Source: Pseudomonadota bacterium
GTDB taxonomy: Bacteria; Pseudomonadota; Gammaproteobacteria; Burkholderiales; Burkholderiaceae_C
Assembly: GCA_023418355.1 (NCBI GenBank)
Contig: JAEZZU010000317.1
Span: 1-6,095, forward strand
Direction of reading: 5' to 3'
Length of the DNA: 6,095 nt
This document shows, piece by piece, positions 1 through 4,982 of the stretch (within the stretch, counting starts at the first letter, position 1; every line of letters starts with the position of its first letter). The notes beneath the pieces are model-generated. The model ran no database searches, was not told where the DNA came from, and saw nothing but the letters and a program-made list of their open reading frames with translations. The translations under genes and the position numbers were made by a program.

Positions 1-95
1 TGCGCAGGCTGCCACAGCTGGTGGCGGGGCAGGCGGTAGCTTTTGTCCACGGCCTGCAGCTGCAGCAGTGGGGGGCGCAGATCGTCGGATTTCAT
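1..95 (-). CDS. DppF-like peptide ABC transporter ATPase, N-terminal fragment (cut by window edge)
   Basis: Only the first 31 codons lie in the window; the gene continues beyond base 1. The start is the ATG at 95-93, which overlaps the TGA stop of the upstream ATPase gene (ATGA). A good ribosome binding site, GGAGG at 107-103, sits 7 bases before it. The visible protein starts MKSDDLRPPLLQLQAVDKSY and then reads RLPRHQLWQPA. The stretch LLQLQAVDKSY matches the first beta strand of ABC nucleotide-binding domains, and the following RLP..LW is usual for the second ATPase (DppF/OppF) of peptide importers. Walker A and all later motifs are outside the window, so the assignment rests on the N-terminus plus position after a DppD-like gene. 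It would be the partner ATPase that drives import from the cytoplasmic face. Confidence 0.75.
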   Translation of the reverse strand, partial: MKSDDLRPPLLQLQAVDKSYRLPRHQLWQPA

Positions 96-1135
96 TTCCA
101 GGCCTCCGTATTGCCGGGGCGCATGGCTTCGGGGCGCAGGCAGCGCACCTGGTGCACGCCCAGACTGCTGTATTCAGCCTCATGGGGCTGAAAGCTGGGA
201 ATGCCCACGCGGGTGGGGCGCTCGTCATGGCAGCGCTGCTCGGCAAAGGAGCAGCGGTCTGCAAACGTGCAGCCGCGTGGCAGGTCGCGCAGCGGTGGCA
301 CAGCGCCCGGAATGGTCAGCAGGTCCATGGGCCTGCCACTGGGCTGGCGCGGCGCATCCAGCCGCGGGCGCGCCGCCATCAGACCACGGGTGTAGGGGTG
401 GGCCATGTGGCGGAAGAGGGCGGCGGTCGGGCCGCTTTCCACGATCTGGCCGCCGTACATGACCAGCATGTCATCCACATTCTGGGAGATCACGCCTAGA
501 TCGTGCGAGATGAGAATGAGCGCCATGTCGCGCTCGGCCACCACGTCGTTGATCAGATCGAGGATCTGCTGCTGCACGGTCACGTCCAGCGCGGTTGTGG
601 GCTCATCCGCAATCAAGAGATCGGGTTCGCAGGCCAGGGCCATGGCAATGGTGATGCGCTGGCGCTGCCCGCCTGAGAACTGGTGCGGGTAGTCATCCAT
701 GCGCGCACTGGCGTTGGGAATGCCGACGCGGCCCAGCAAGTCCGTGGCACGGCGCAGTGCTGCGGCGCGGCTCAGCCCCTGGTGGCGGATCATGGGTTCA
801 GCCACCTGCCGCCCGATGGTGTGCACGGGATTCAGCGCCGTCATGGGTTCCTGAAACACCATGGCCATGCGGTTGCCGCGCAGGGCCTGCCACTCGCGCT
901 CGCTCTGTCCCACCAGCTCTTGTCCATTCCACAGAATGCTGCCGGTGACGCTGGCATTGTCTGGCTGCAGGCCCATCAGAGTCTGTACGGTCAGCGATTT
1001 GCCGCTGCCCGACTCGCCAATGATGCCCAGCGCATGGCCGCGGTCGAGTTTGAAAGAAACATGGCGCAGAGCCTGTACGGCACCCTGGTCGCCGCGCAGA
1101 AACAGGTGGAGCCCGGTCACTTCAAGCAAAGGCAT
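92..1135 (-). CDS. DppD-like peptide/nickel-family ABC transporter ATP-binding protein
   Basis: A 347-residue cytoplasmic ATPase that would power uptake through the two permeases encoded just upstream. All ABC motifs are present: Walker A GESGSGKS (40-47), Q-loop glutamine 95 in VFQEPMTALNP, signature FSGGQRQR (153-160), Walker B LLIADE (173-178), D-loop TALD (181-184) and switch histidine 211 in SHDLG. After the ATPase core comes the C-terminal domain typical of DppD/OppD, with AHPYTRGLM (245-253) and four cysteines at 289, 295, 302 and 332. The start ATG at 1135 is 18 bases after the DppC-like stop, with a weak AGAAAGA site before it; LLEVTGLHL right after the start is the expected first strand, so no longer N-terminus is needed. 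Length is normal for the family (about 320-350). Its TGA overlaps the next gene's ATG. Family is certain; whether the substrate is dipeptide, oligopeptide, glutathione or metal chelate is not. Confidence 0.93.
   Translation of the reverse strand: MPLLEVTGLHLFLRGDQGAVQALRHVSFKLDRGHALGIIGESGSGKSLTVQTLMGLQPDNASVTGSILWNGQELVGQSEREWQALRGNRMAMVFQEPMTALNPVHTIGRQVAEPMIRHQGLSRAAALRRATDLLGRVGIPNASARMDDYPHQFSGGQRQRITIAMALACEPDLLIADEPTTALDVTVQQQILDLINDVVAERDMALILISHDLGVISQNVDDMLVMYGGQIVESGPTAALFRHMAHPYTRGLMAARPRLDAPRQPSGRPMDLLTIPGAVPPLRDLPRGCTFADRCSFAEQRCHDERPTRVGIPSFQPHEAEYSSLGVHQVRCLRPEAMRPGNTEAWK
103..107 (-). promoter_or_regulatory. ribosome binding site of the DppF-like gene
   Basis: GGAGG on the minus strand, 7 bases before the ATG at 95. 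It lies inside the last codons of the upstream ATPase gene and supports the ATGA-overlap start, meaning translational coupling plus an independent site for initiation. Confidence 0.7.
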
Positions 1136-1153
1136 AACAGTCTTTCTGTGGGC

Positions 1154-1999
1154 TTAGCGCTGGCGGTTCAGGCGGGGGTCAAGCAGGTCGCGCAGACCGT
1201 CGCCCAGCAGGTTCAGGCCCAGCACCGACAGGGCAATCGCCACGCCGGGAAAGACGGCCAGCAGCGGTGCCTGGAACATCAATGTCTGAGCATCACTGAG
1301 CATGCGGCCCCACGAAGGCTGGGGTGGCTGGGTGCCCAGACCCAGGTAGGACAGGGCGGCTTCGGCCAGAATGGCCAGCGCAAACTGGATGGTGGCCTGC
1401 ACGATGAGCACGCCCATGATGTTGGGCAGCACGTGCTGGAAGGTAATGCTCAGGCGGTTCTTGCCACAGGCACGGGCGGCCATGATGTATTCGCGCGTCC
1501 AGATGGCATTGGCCGATGCCCGGGTGATGCGGGCAAAGGTCGGGATATTGAAGATGCCGATGGCAATGATGGCGTTGACCATGCTCGGGCCGAACACTGC
1601 CGTCATCATGATGGCCAGCAAAATGGCTGGAAAGGCAAAGGTGAAGTCGCTCAGGCGCATGATGACTTCTTCCACCCAACCGCGCAGTGCAGACGCCAGC
1701 AACCCCAGCGTGACGCCACAGACCAGGCCAATGCCCACGGCAATCACGCCCACGGCAATCGAGCTGCGTGCGCCAACCATGAGCTGCGAGAGCACGTCAC
1801 GCCCCAGGGCGTCCGTGCCCAGCCAGTGCTGGCTGTCAGGCAGCAGCAGCTTGGCGTCAATGTCCATGGCATAAGGGTCCCAGGGTGTCCATACCAGAGA
1901 GAGCAGGGCACACAGCAGCAGGCAGCTGCTCAGCAGCATGCCCACCACCAGATTGGGTTGTCGCAGCCCACGCTGCCAGGCAGAAAGGGGCTGGCTCAT
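1154..1999 (-). CDS. DppC-like peptide ABC transporter permease
   Basis: A 281-residue inner-membrane permease, the second half of the transmembrane pathway. The N-terminal segment (about 17-38) is the first membrane helix. It is followed by the family hallmark HWLGTDALGRDVLSQLMVGARSS (58-80, of which LGTDALGRD is the core). Further helices lie about 81-104, 121-137, 140-152, 195-213 and 245-266. The EAA loop that contacts the ATPase is seen around 170-193 (EYIMAARACG...HVLPN), and the C-terminal YLGLG...PSWG (218-231) and GDGLRDLLDPR (266-276) are typical of DppC. The start ATG at 1999 overlaps the TGA of the DppB-like gene as ATGA, which implies coupled translation; no strong ribosome binding site of its own is seen. 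Length is usual for the family (about 270-300). The substrate is not deducible from this subunit. Confidence 0.93.
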   Translation of the reverse strand: MSQPLSAWQRGLRQPNLVVGMLLSSCLLLCALLSLVWTPWDPYAMDIDAKLLLPDSQHWLGTDALGRDVLSQLMVGARSSIAVGVIAVGIGLVCGVTLGLLASALRGWVEEVIMRLSDFTFAFPAILLAIMMTAVFGPSMVNAIIAIGIFNIPTFARITRASANAIWTREYIMAARACGKNRLSITFQHVLPNIMGVLIVQATIQFALAILAEAALSYLGLGTQPPQPSWGRMLSDAQTLMFQAPLLAVFPGVAIALSVLGLNLLGDGLRDLLDPRLNRQR

Positions 2000-2958
2000 A
2001 AGTCTCTGGCTTTCACGCGGGGGTCAATGACGGCGTAGAGCACATCCACCATAAAGTTGACCACGATGACCATGGCCGCAAGCAGCATCACGCAGTTGCG
2101 CACCACGATCAGATCCCGGTTGGCAATCGACTGGAAGATCAGCCGCCCCAGCCCGGGCAGATAGAACACGTTTTCCACCACGATGGTGCCTGCCAGCAGA
2201 TTGGCAAACTGCAGGCCCATGACGGTGATGACGGGAATCATGGCATTGCGCAGCACATGGCCCCAGAGCACGGCACGCTGGCTCAGCCCCTTGGCGCGTG
2301 CGGTGCGCACAAAGTCTTCGCGCAGCACCTCCAGCACGGCAGAGCGCGTGATGCGCGCCAGAATTGCGGCCTGCACCACGGCCAGCGAAATGGCAGGCAG
2401 CAGCAGTGCCTGCAGCGCAGGCCACAGGCCGCCGCCTTCCTCGGTGCTCCAGCCCGGAAAACCTCCGGCCGAGAACCACTGCAGCTTCACTGAAAACAGC
2501 AGGATCAGCAAAATGGCAAACCAGAAGTTCGGAATGGCAATGCCCAGCTGCGCCAGGCCCATGATGCTGATGTCACCCAGCTTGTTGTGGTGCGAGGCCG
2601 CATACACACCGGCCAGCAGGGCCAGCACCGTGGTGATCAGCATGGCCAGCACGGCCAGGGGAATGGTCAGCGCCAGACGTTCCTGGATCAGCTCCCACAC
2701 GGGTGAGCCATAGGCATAGCTGTCACCCAGATGGCCGGTGAAAAAGCCCTGTATCCACTGCGCATAGCGCTGCAGCACGGGCTGGTTCAGGCCCAGCTGC
2801 TCGGCCATGGCGGCCACGGCTTCGGGATCGGCATCCGGCCCCATCAGCACCTGCGCTGCATTGCCCGGCAGAATTTCGAGCACGGCAAACACCACCACGG
2901 ATGCACCCAGCAGGGTGGCAATCAGCGTGAGCAGGCGTCTGGCGAGAAAAACACTCAT
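1996..2958 (-). CDS. DppB-like peptide ABC transporter permease
   Basis: A 320-residue inner-membrane permease, first gene of the importer operon. The N-terminus FLARRLLTLIATLLGASVVV (4-23) with ILPGN (29-33) is the standard DppB/OppB opening. It is followed by a periplasmic segment with HLGDSYAYGSPVWELI (76-91) and LTIPLAV (97-103), then helices about 98-121, 133-156, 182-202, 238-262 and 285-310. The EAA loop is at about 214-243 (EDFVRTARAKGL...HVLRNAMIPV). The protein ends DPRVKARDL as expected. I chose the ATG at 2958 because homologues start here; the frame stays open upstream to 3060, but those 34 residues do not resemble the family. The start has no clear ribosome binding site. No substrate-binding protein gene precedes it, which is unlike many Dpp/Opp operons. 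Confidence 0.92.
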   Translation of the reverse strand: MSVFLARRLLTLIATLLGASVVVFAVLEILPGNAAQVLMGPDADPEAVAAMAEQLGLNQPVLQRYAQWIQGFFTGHLGDSYAYGSPVWELIQERLALTIPLAVLAMLITTVLALLAGVYAASHHNKLGDISIMGLAQLGIAIPNFWFAILLILLFSVKLQWFSAGGFPGWSTEEGGGLWPALQALLLPAISLAVVQAAILARITRSAVLEVLREDFVRTARAKGLSQRAVLWGHVLRNAMIPVITVMGLQFANLLAGTIVVENVFYLPGLGRLIFQSIANRDLIVVRNCVMLLAAMVIVVNFMVDVLYAVIDPRVKARDL

Positions 2959-3004
2959 GGATACGAAGCAGTCAGGAAAAAGTGGGCCCGAGCATAGCGG
3001 TAAA

Positions 3005-3032
3005 TCCGCAGCGCAAAGTACGGAAGTGCGGA
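3005..3032. promoter_or_regulatory. inverted repeat in the divergent intergenic region; candidate operator
   Basis: TCCGCA (3005-3010) and TGCGGA (3027-3032) form a perfect 6-bp inverted repeat with 16 bases between. It lies in the 187-base gap (2959-3145) between the divergently transcribed importer operon and ferredoxin gene. The right arm touches a TATAGT hexamer on the minus strand (3037-3032), which could be a -10 element for the importer operon, though no good -35 is seen. The repeat could be an operator or chance; six base pairs is short. I see nothing else clearly functional and no coding sequence in this gap. Confidence 0.25.
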
Positions 3033-3062
3033 CTATATCCCCGTGACGATGGCACTGCACAC

Positions 3063-3068
3063 GATAAT
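3063..3068 (+). promoter_or_regulatory. possible -10 element for the ferredoxin gene
   Basis: GATAAT on the plus strand matches the TATAAT consensus at five of six bases and lies 77 bases upstream of the ferredoxin ATG. No convincing -35 hexamer sits 16-18 bases upstream; GTGACG (3043-3048) is similar but only 14 bases away. This is a weak candidate. Confidence 0.2.
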
Positions 3069-3132
3069 TGGCGGATGTCCCCCGTATTCAAGCCCTGTGT
3101 GCCCGTGTTGTGCCGTGGTGGCGATCTCGACC

Positions 3133-3140
3133 AAGGAGGT
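3133..3140 (+). promoter_or_regulatory. strong ribosome binding site of the ferredoxin gene
   Basis: AAGGAGGT, a full match to the anti-Shine-Dalgarno of 16S rRNA, ends 5 bases before the ATG at 3146. It fixes the start there rather than at an in-frame upstream codon near 3068. Confidence 0.9.
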
Positions 3141-3145
3141 GCGCT

Positions 3146-3406
3146 ATGGCACTGATGATCACTGATGAGTGCATTAACTGCGATGTGTGTGAGCCAGAGT
3201 GCCCCAACGATGCCATCTACATGGGGGAGCTGATCTATGAAATCGATCCCCACAAGTGCACCGAATGCGTGGGCCACTTTGATGAGCCCCAGTGCATGCA
3301 GGTCTGCCCGGTATCGTGCATACCCGTCAATCCCGAGTATGTAGAAAGCAGGGAAGCACTGCTACAAAAGTTCGAGCGCCTGCAGGCACAGGCCCAGAAG
3401 CTCTAA
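3146..3406 (+). CDS. yfhL: YfhL/Alvin-type 2x[4Fe-4S] ferredoxin
   Basis: An 86-residue soluble electron carrier holding two [4Fe-4S] clusters. The first motif is C9-x2-C12-x2-C15-x3-C19-P (CINCDVCEPECP). The second is C38-x2-C41-x8-C50-x3-C54-P, with the longer gap between its second and third cysteine (VGHFDEPQ) that marks the Allochromatium-type/YfhL group, plus a further cysteine at 58. The C-terminal part (from about 63, with RE..LQKFERLQAQAQKL) is a helical tail also usual for this group. The start ATG at 3146 is set by a perfect ribosome binding site; an upstream extension of 26 codons is open but non-homologous. The gene converges on pth and shares its terminator. In related genomes, as I recall, this ferredoxin sits beside coaD and pth; here the upstream neighbour is a peptide importer. 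The redox partner is not shown by the sequence. Confidence 0.95.
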   Translation: MALMITDECINCDVCEPECPNDAIYMGELIYEIDPHKCTECVGHFDEPQCMQVCPVSCIPVNPEYVESREALLQKFERLQAQAQKL

Positions 3407-3421
3407 AAAATTTTGATAAAA

Positions 3422-3466
3422 ATGGCTGTCAGCGCTGATGGATCAAGCGCTGGCAGCTATTTTTTT
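3422..3466. terminator. bidirectional intrinsic terminator between the ferredoxin gene and pth
   Basis: A 12-bp stem, GCTGTCAGCGCT (3425-3436) against AGCGCTGGCAGC (3446-3457), with one G-U pair and a 9-base loop. ATG/TAT extends it by three pairs (3422-3424 with 3458-3460), and an A-run and a T-run flank it. Read rightward it ends in seven Ts (3460-3466), terminating the ferredoxin gene 16 bases after its stop. Read leftward it ends in ATTTTTATC, terminating pth. The pth stop codon (3467-3465) lies within the T-run itself. Confidence 0.88.
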
Positions 3467-4106
3467 AGGATTTATCGGCAGCAGGGGCTGCCTCTGCATC
3501 TGGTGCAGGCTTGCGCGGTGGCTTGGGGCGGGGTGGTTTGTTGGTGTTGATCTGGGCCGTGGCTTTTTCCATGTCACCCGCAACCAGCAGCGGCCAGGCC
3601 TTGAGACTGCGGTCGATCTGCTCGTGGATGGCGTTCCACTGCTCCTGTGGGGGCTTCTTGAGTACCCAGCCAGAGACTTCACCCTTTTGCCCTGGGTGGC
3701 CAATGCCGATGCGCAGGCGCCAGTAGTCGGGGCTGCCCAGCTGGGCATGGATGTCACGCAGGCCGTTGTGGCCGCCGTGGCTGCCGCCCTTTTTGAGCTT
3801 GACCTGGCCGGGCTCAAAATCCAGCTCGTCATGCACGACCAGCACTTCCTCAGGCTTGATCTTGAAAAAGCGTGCCAGCGCACCGACGGACTTGCCCGAC
3901 AGGTTCATGAAGGTCTGGGGTTGCAGCAGCCACACCGTCTGGCCCTGCACACTGGCGCGTGCCACCAGGCCCCAGTAGCTGCGCTCGGGCTGCAGATGCA
4001 CCTTGAGTTCGCGTGCCAGCCCGTCAATCCACCAGAAGCCTGCGTTGTGACGGGTGTCTTCGTATTCCGGACCTGGATTGCCAAGGCCCACAAACAGTTT
4101 GATCAT
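3465..4106 (-). CDS. pth: peptidyl-tRNA hydrolase
   Basis: A 213-residue cytoplasmic enzyme that cleaves peptidyl-tRNA released from stalled ribosomes, freeing the tRNA for reuse. The fold signature FVGLGNPG (5-12) is present, and the catalytic and substrate-contacting residues fall exactly at the E. coli numbering: Asn10, His20 (DTRHNAG), Asn68 (FMNLSG), Asp93 (VVHDELD) and Asn114 (GGHNGLRD). The family core ends near 186; residues 187-213 form a Pro/Lys/Ala-rich tail, probably disordered, making it longer than the usual 190-195. The start is the ATG at 4106, since [12 protein letters not shown] is the conserved opening; upstream codons to 4220 are open but run through the rplY terminator. 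No ribosome binding site precedes the ATG, and a GATAAT hexamer lies 6 bases upstream, suggesting a leaderless message. Confidence 0.97.
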   Translation of the reverse strand: MIKLFVGLGNPGPEYEDTRHNAGFWWIDGLARELKVHLQPERSYWGLVARASVQGQTVWLLQPQTFMNLSGKSVGALARFFKIKPEEVLVVHDELDFEPGQVKLKKGGSHGGHNGLRDIHAQLGSPDYWRLRIGIGHPGQKGEVSGWVLKKPPQEQWNAIHEQIDRSLKAWPLLVAGDMEKATAQINTNKPPRPKPPRKPAPDAEAAPAADKS

Positions 4107-4112
4107 GTTGGG

Positions 4113-4118
4113 ATTATC
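4113..4118 (-). promoter_or_regulatory. pth: candidate -10 element of pth (leaderless transcript)
   Basis: GATAAT on the minus strand matches TATAAT at five of six bases. Its 3' edge is 6 bases from the pth ATG, so transcription would begin at or next to the A of the start codon. The gene lies beyond a strong terminator and so needs its own promoter. The -35 region is poor (TGTACC, 18 bases upstream), which keeps confidence modest. Confidence 0.4.
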
Positions 4119-4148
4119 GGATGTGCCAAAGTCCACGGTACAGACGCC

Positions 4149-4189
4149 GCAAAACAAATGGCCCACACAAGGTGGGCCATTTGTTTTGC
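4149..4189. terminator. 18-bp perfect-hairpin intrinsic terminator between rplY and pth
   Basis: Arms 4149-4166 and 4172-4189 are exact inverted complements around a 5-base loop. The core is ATGGCCCAC/GTGGGCCAT, and the outer part pairs an A-rich arm (GCAAAACAA) with a T-rich arm (TTGTTTTGC). This is the standard design in which the U-tract forms the 3' side. On the minus strand it ends rplY transcription 42 bases after the stop. Its symmetry means it should also work rightward. Confidence 0.9.
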
Positions 4190-4190
4190 A

Positions 4191-4210
4191 CACAGCCCGC
4201 AGGGGCTGTG
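4191..4210. other. second hairpin downstream of rplY
   Basis: CACAGCCC (4191-4198) and GGGCTGTG (4203-4210) form a perfect 8-bp stem with a 4-base loop, one base away from the terminator hairpin. On the minus strand it comes first, 20 bases after the rplY stop, and is not followed by a T-run. It is therefore more likely to protect or pace the 3' end than to terminate alone. Confidence 0.6.
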
Positions 4211-4230
4211 CACTGCGCAAAGCACAAGAA

Positions 4231-4854
4231 TTACTTCTTGCCCTTCTTGGCAGGAGCAGCGGCAGCGGTAGCAGCAGGAGCGGCCACAGCAGCTTCAGGC
4301 AGCTTCACGGACACCAGAGCGGGGTTCTTGTTGGCGCCACGAGCAATGATCTTCACGCCAGCAGGAGCCTTCACGGACTGCAGACCGGGGATGATCTTGG
4401 AAGTCAGCTTGGACAGGTCCACAGCGATGAACTCGGGAGTCTTGGCAGGAGCTGCCAGCACGGACACTTCTGTGATCAGAGGAGTCACAGTGCCGCTTTC
4501 CACGGCCACAGCAGGAGACTGTTCAGCGTTTTCGTAACGCAGAGCCACCTTGGATTCCACCTTGGTGTTCTCGTCCACGCGCTGGAAGTCAACGTGCAGC
4601 ACCAGGGGCTTGAAGGGGTGGAATTGCACGTCGCGCAGCACAACCTTGGTTGTCTGGCCGTCCAGTTCCAGATCCAGGATGGAAGTGTGGAACTCTTCCT
4701 TCTTTAGAGCGTGGAACAGGTTGTTGTGATCGAGTTCGATCTTCACAGCATCTTGGCCAGCGCCGAACAGAATGCCAGGGGTCTTACCAGTAATGCGCAG
4801 GCGGCGGCTCGCACCCGTACCTTGCAGATTGCGCGTAGTTGCGACGAATTGCAT
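4231..4854 (-). CDS. rplY: 50S ribosomal protein L25, long CTC/TL5 form
   Basis: A 207-residue ribosomal protein that binds 5S rRNA in the large subunit. Residues 1 to about 93 are the L25 5S-rRNA-binding domain, with [13 protein letters not shown] (8-20), TPGILFGAG (25-33) and LHVDFQRV (86-93). Residues about 98-185 are the second, beta-rich TL5/CTC domain (TPLITEV at 124-130, [12 protein letters not shown] at 156-167). The last 20 residues are an Ala/Pro tail ending KKGKK. The start is the ATG at 4854, matching the family opening MQFVATTR, with GGAG 7 bases upstream; the frame is open further up to a TTG at 4941, but that lies in the prs terminator. The leader holds two stem-loops and a possible promoter. 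E. coli L25 is reported to repress its own mRNA; whether that applies here is inference. Confidence 0.96.
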   Translation of the reverse strand: MQFVATTRNLQGTGASRRLRITGKTPGILFGAGQDAVKIELDHNNLFHALKKEEFHTSILDLELDGQTTKVVLRDVQFHPFKPLVLHVDFQRVDENTKVESKVALRYENAEQSPAVAVESGTVTPLITEVSVLAAPAKTPEFIAVDLSKLTSKIIPGLQSVKAPAGVKIIARGANKNPALVSVKLPEAAVAAPAATAAAAPAKKGKK

Positions 4855-4856
4855 AA

Positions 4857-4894
4857 CAAACTCCAGTTTGAGTGGACCGCGACCAGTCCCACTC
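4857..4894 (-). promoter_or_regulatory. rplY: rplY mRNA leader with two adjacent stem-loops over the ribosome binding site
   Basis: On the minus strand GAGTGG (4894-4889) pairs with CCACTC (4875-4870), and a bulged G allows AC/GT to extend the stem. Directly after, CAAAC (4870-4866) pairs with GTTTG (4861-4857) around the loop TGGA, which holds the first bases of the GGAG ribosome binding site (4864-4861). The two stems compete for base 4870. The layout suggests structure-dependent translation, perhaps through L25 itself. Confidence 0.4.
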
Positions 4895-4896
4895 GG

Positions 4897-4925
4897 TTGA
4901 TAACAAGGCTGTTGCCTTGGGTGAA
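4897..4925 (-). promoter_or_regulatory. rplY: candidate sigma-70 promoter of rplY
   Basis: TTCACC (4925-4920) and TATCAA (4902-4897) are separated by exactly 17 bases on the minus strand; each matches consensus at four of six bases. TG one base before the -10 gives an extended -10. The spacer contains a perfect 6-bp inverted repeat, CAAGGC-AACA-GCCTTG (4919-4904). Transcription would start near 4890, after the prs terminator and at the foot of the leader stem-loop. Confidence 0.35.
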
Positions 4926-4930
4926 ATTTC

Positions 4931-4961
4931 GGAAAACGCAAGCCTCCCGAAGGAGGCTCGC
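4931..4961 (-). terminator. UUCG-loop intrinsic terminator after prs
   Basis: On the minus strand a 10-bp stem, GCGAGCCTCC (4961-4952) with GGAGGCTTGC (4947-4938) including one G-U pair, closes a UUCG tetraloop, a very stable cap. It is followed by GTTTTCC. It starts 21 bases after the prs stop. The T-run is only four long, so it may let some transcripts through to rplY. Confidence 0.75.
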
Positions 4962-4982
4962 TGCTTTCCGAAGGGAAAACGT

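Noticed and set aside
1842..1930. CAG/CAGCAG runs as a short tandem repeat
   Set aside because: They are short, imperfect and explained by leucine codons on the minus strand of the DppC-like gene.
683..2038. 451-codon open frame on the plus strand, opposite the DppD- and DppC-like genes
   Set aside because: It is antisense to two well-supported genes, has a Gln/His-rich composition typical of a GC-rich shadow frame, spans their boundary and matches no family I know.
2985..3010. TATGCT hexamer on the minus strand about 35 bases before the DppB-like start, considered as the importer promoter
   Set aside because: No acceptable -35 at 16-18 bases; no better than background in this region.
2972..3277. 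101-codon minus-strand frame overlapping the ferredoxin gene
   Set aside because: It is antisense to the cysteine motifs of a certain gene, with no ribosome binding site or family resemblance.
4054..4707. 217-codon plus-strand frame over rplY and the rplY-pth terminator
   Set aside because: It is antisense to rplY, reads through an 18-bp terminator hairpin and has Ser/His/Gln-rich shadow composition.
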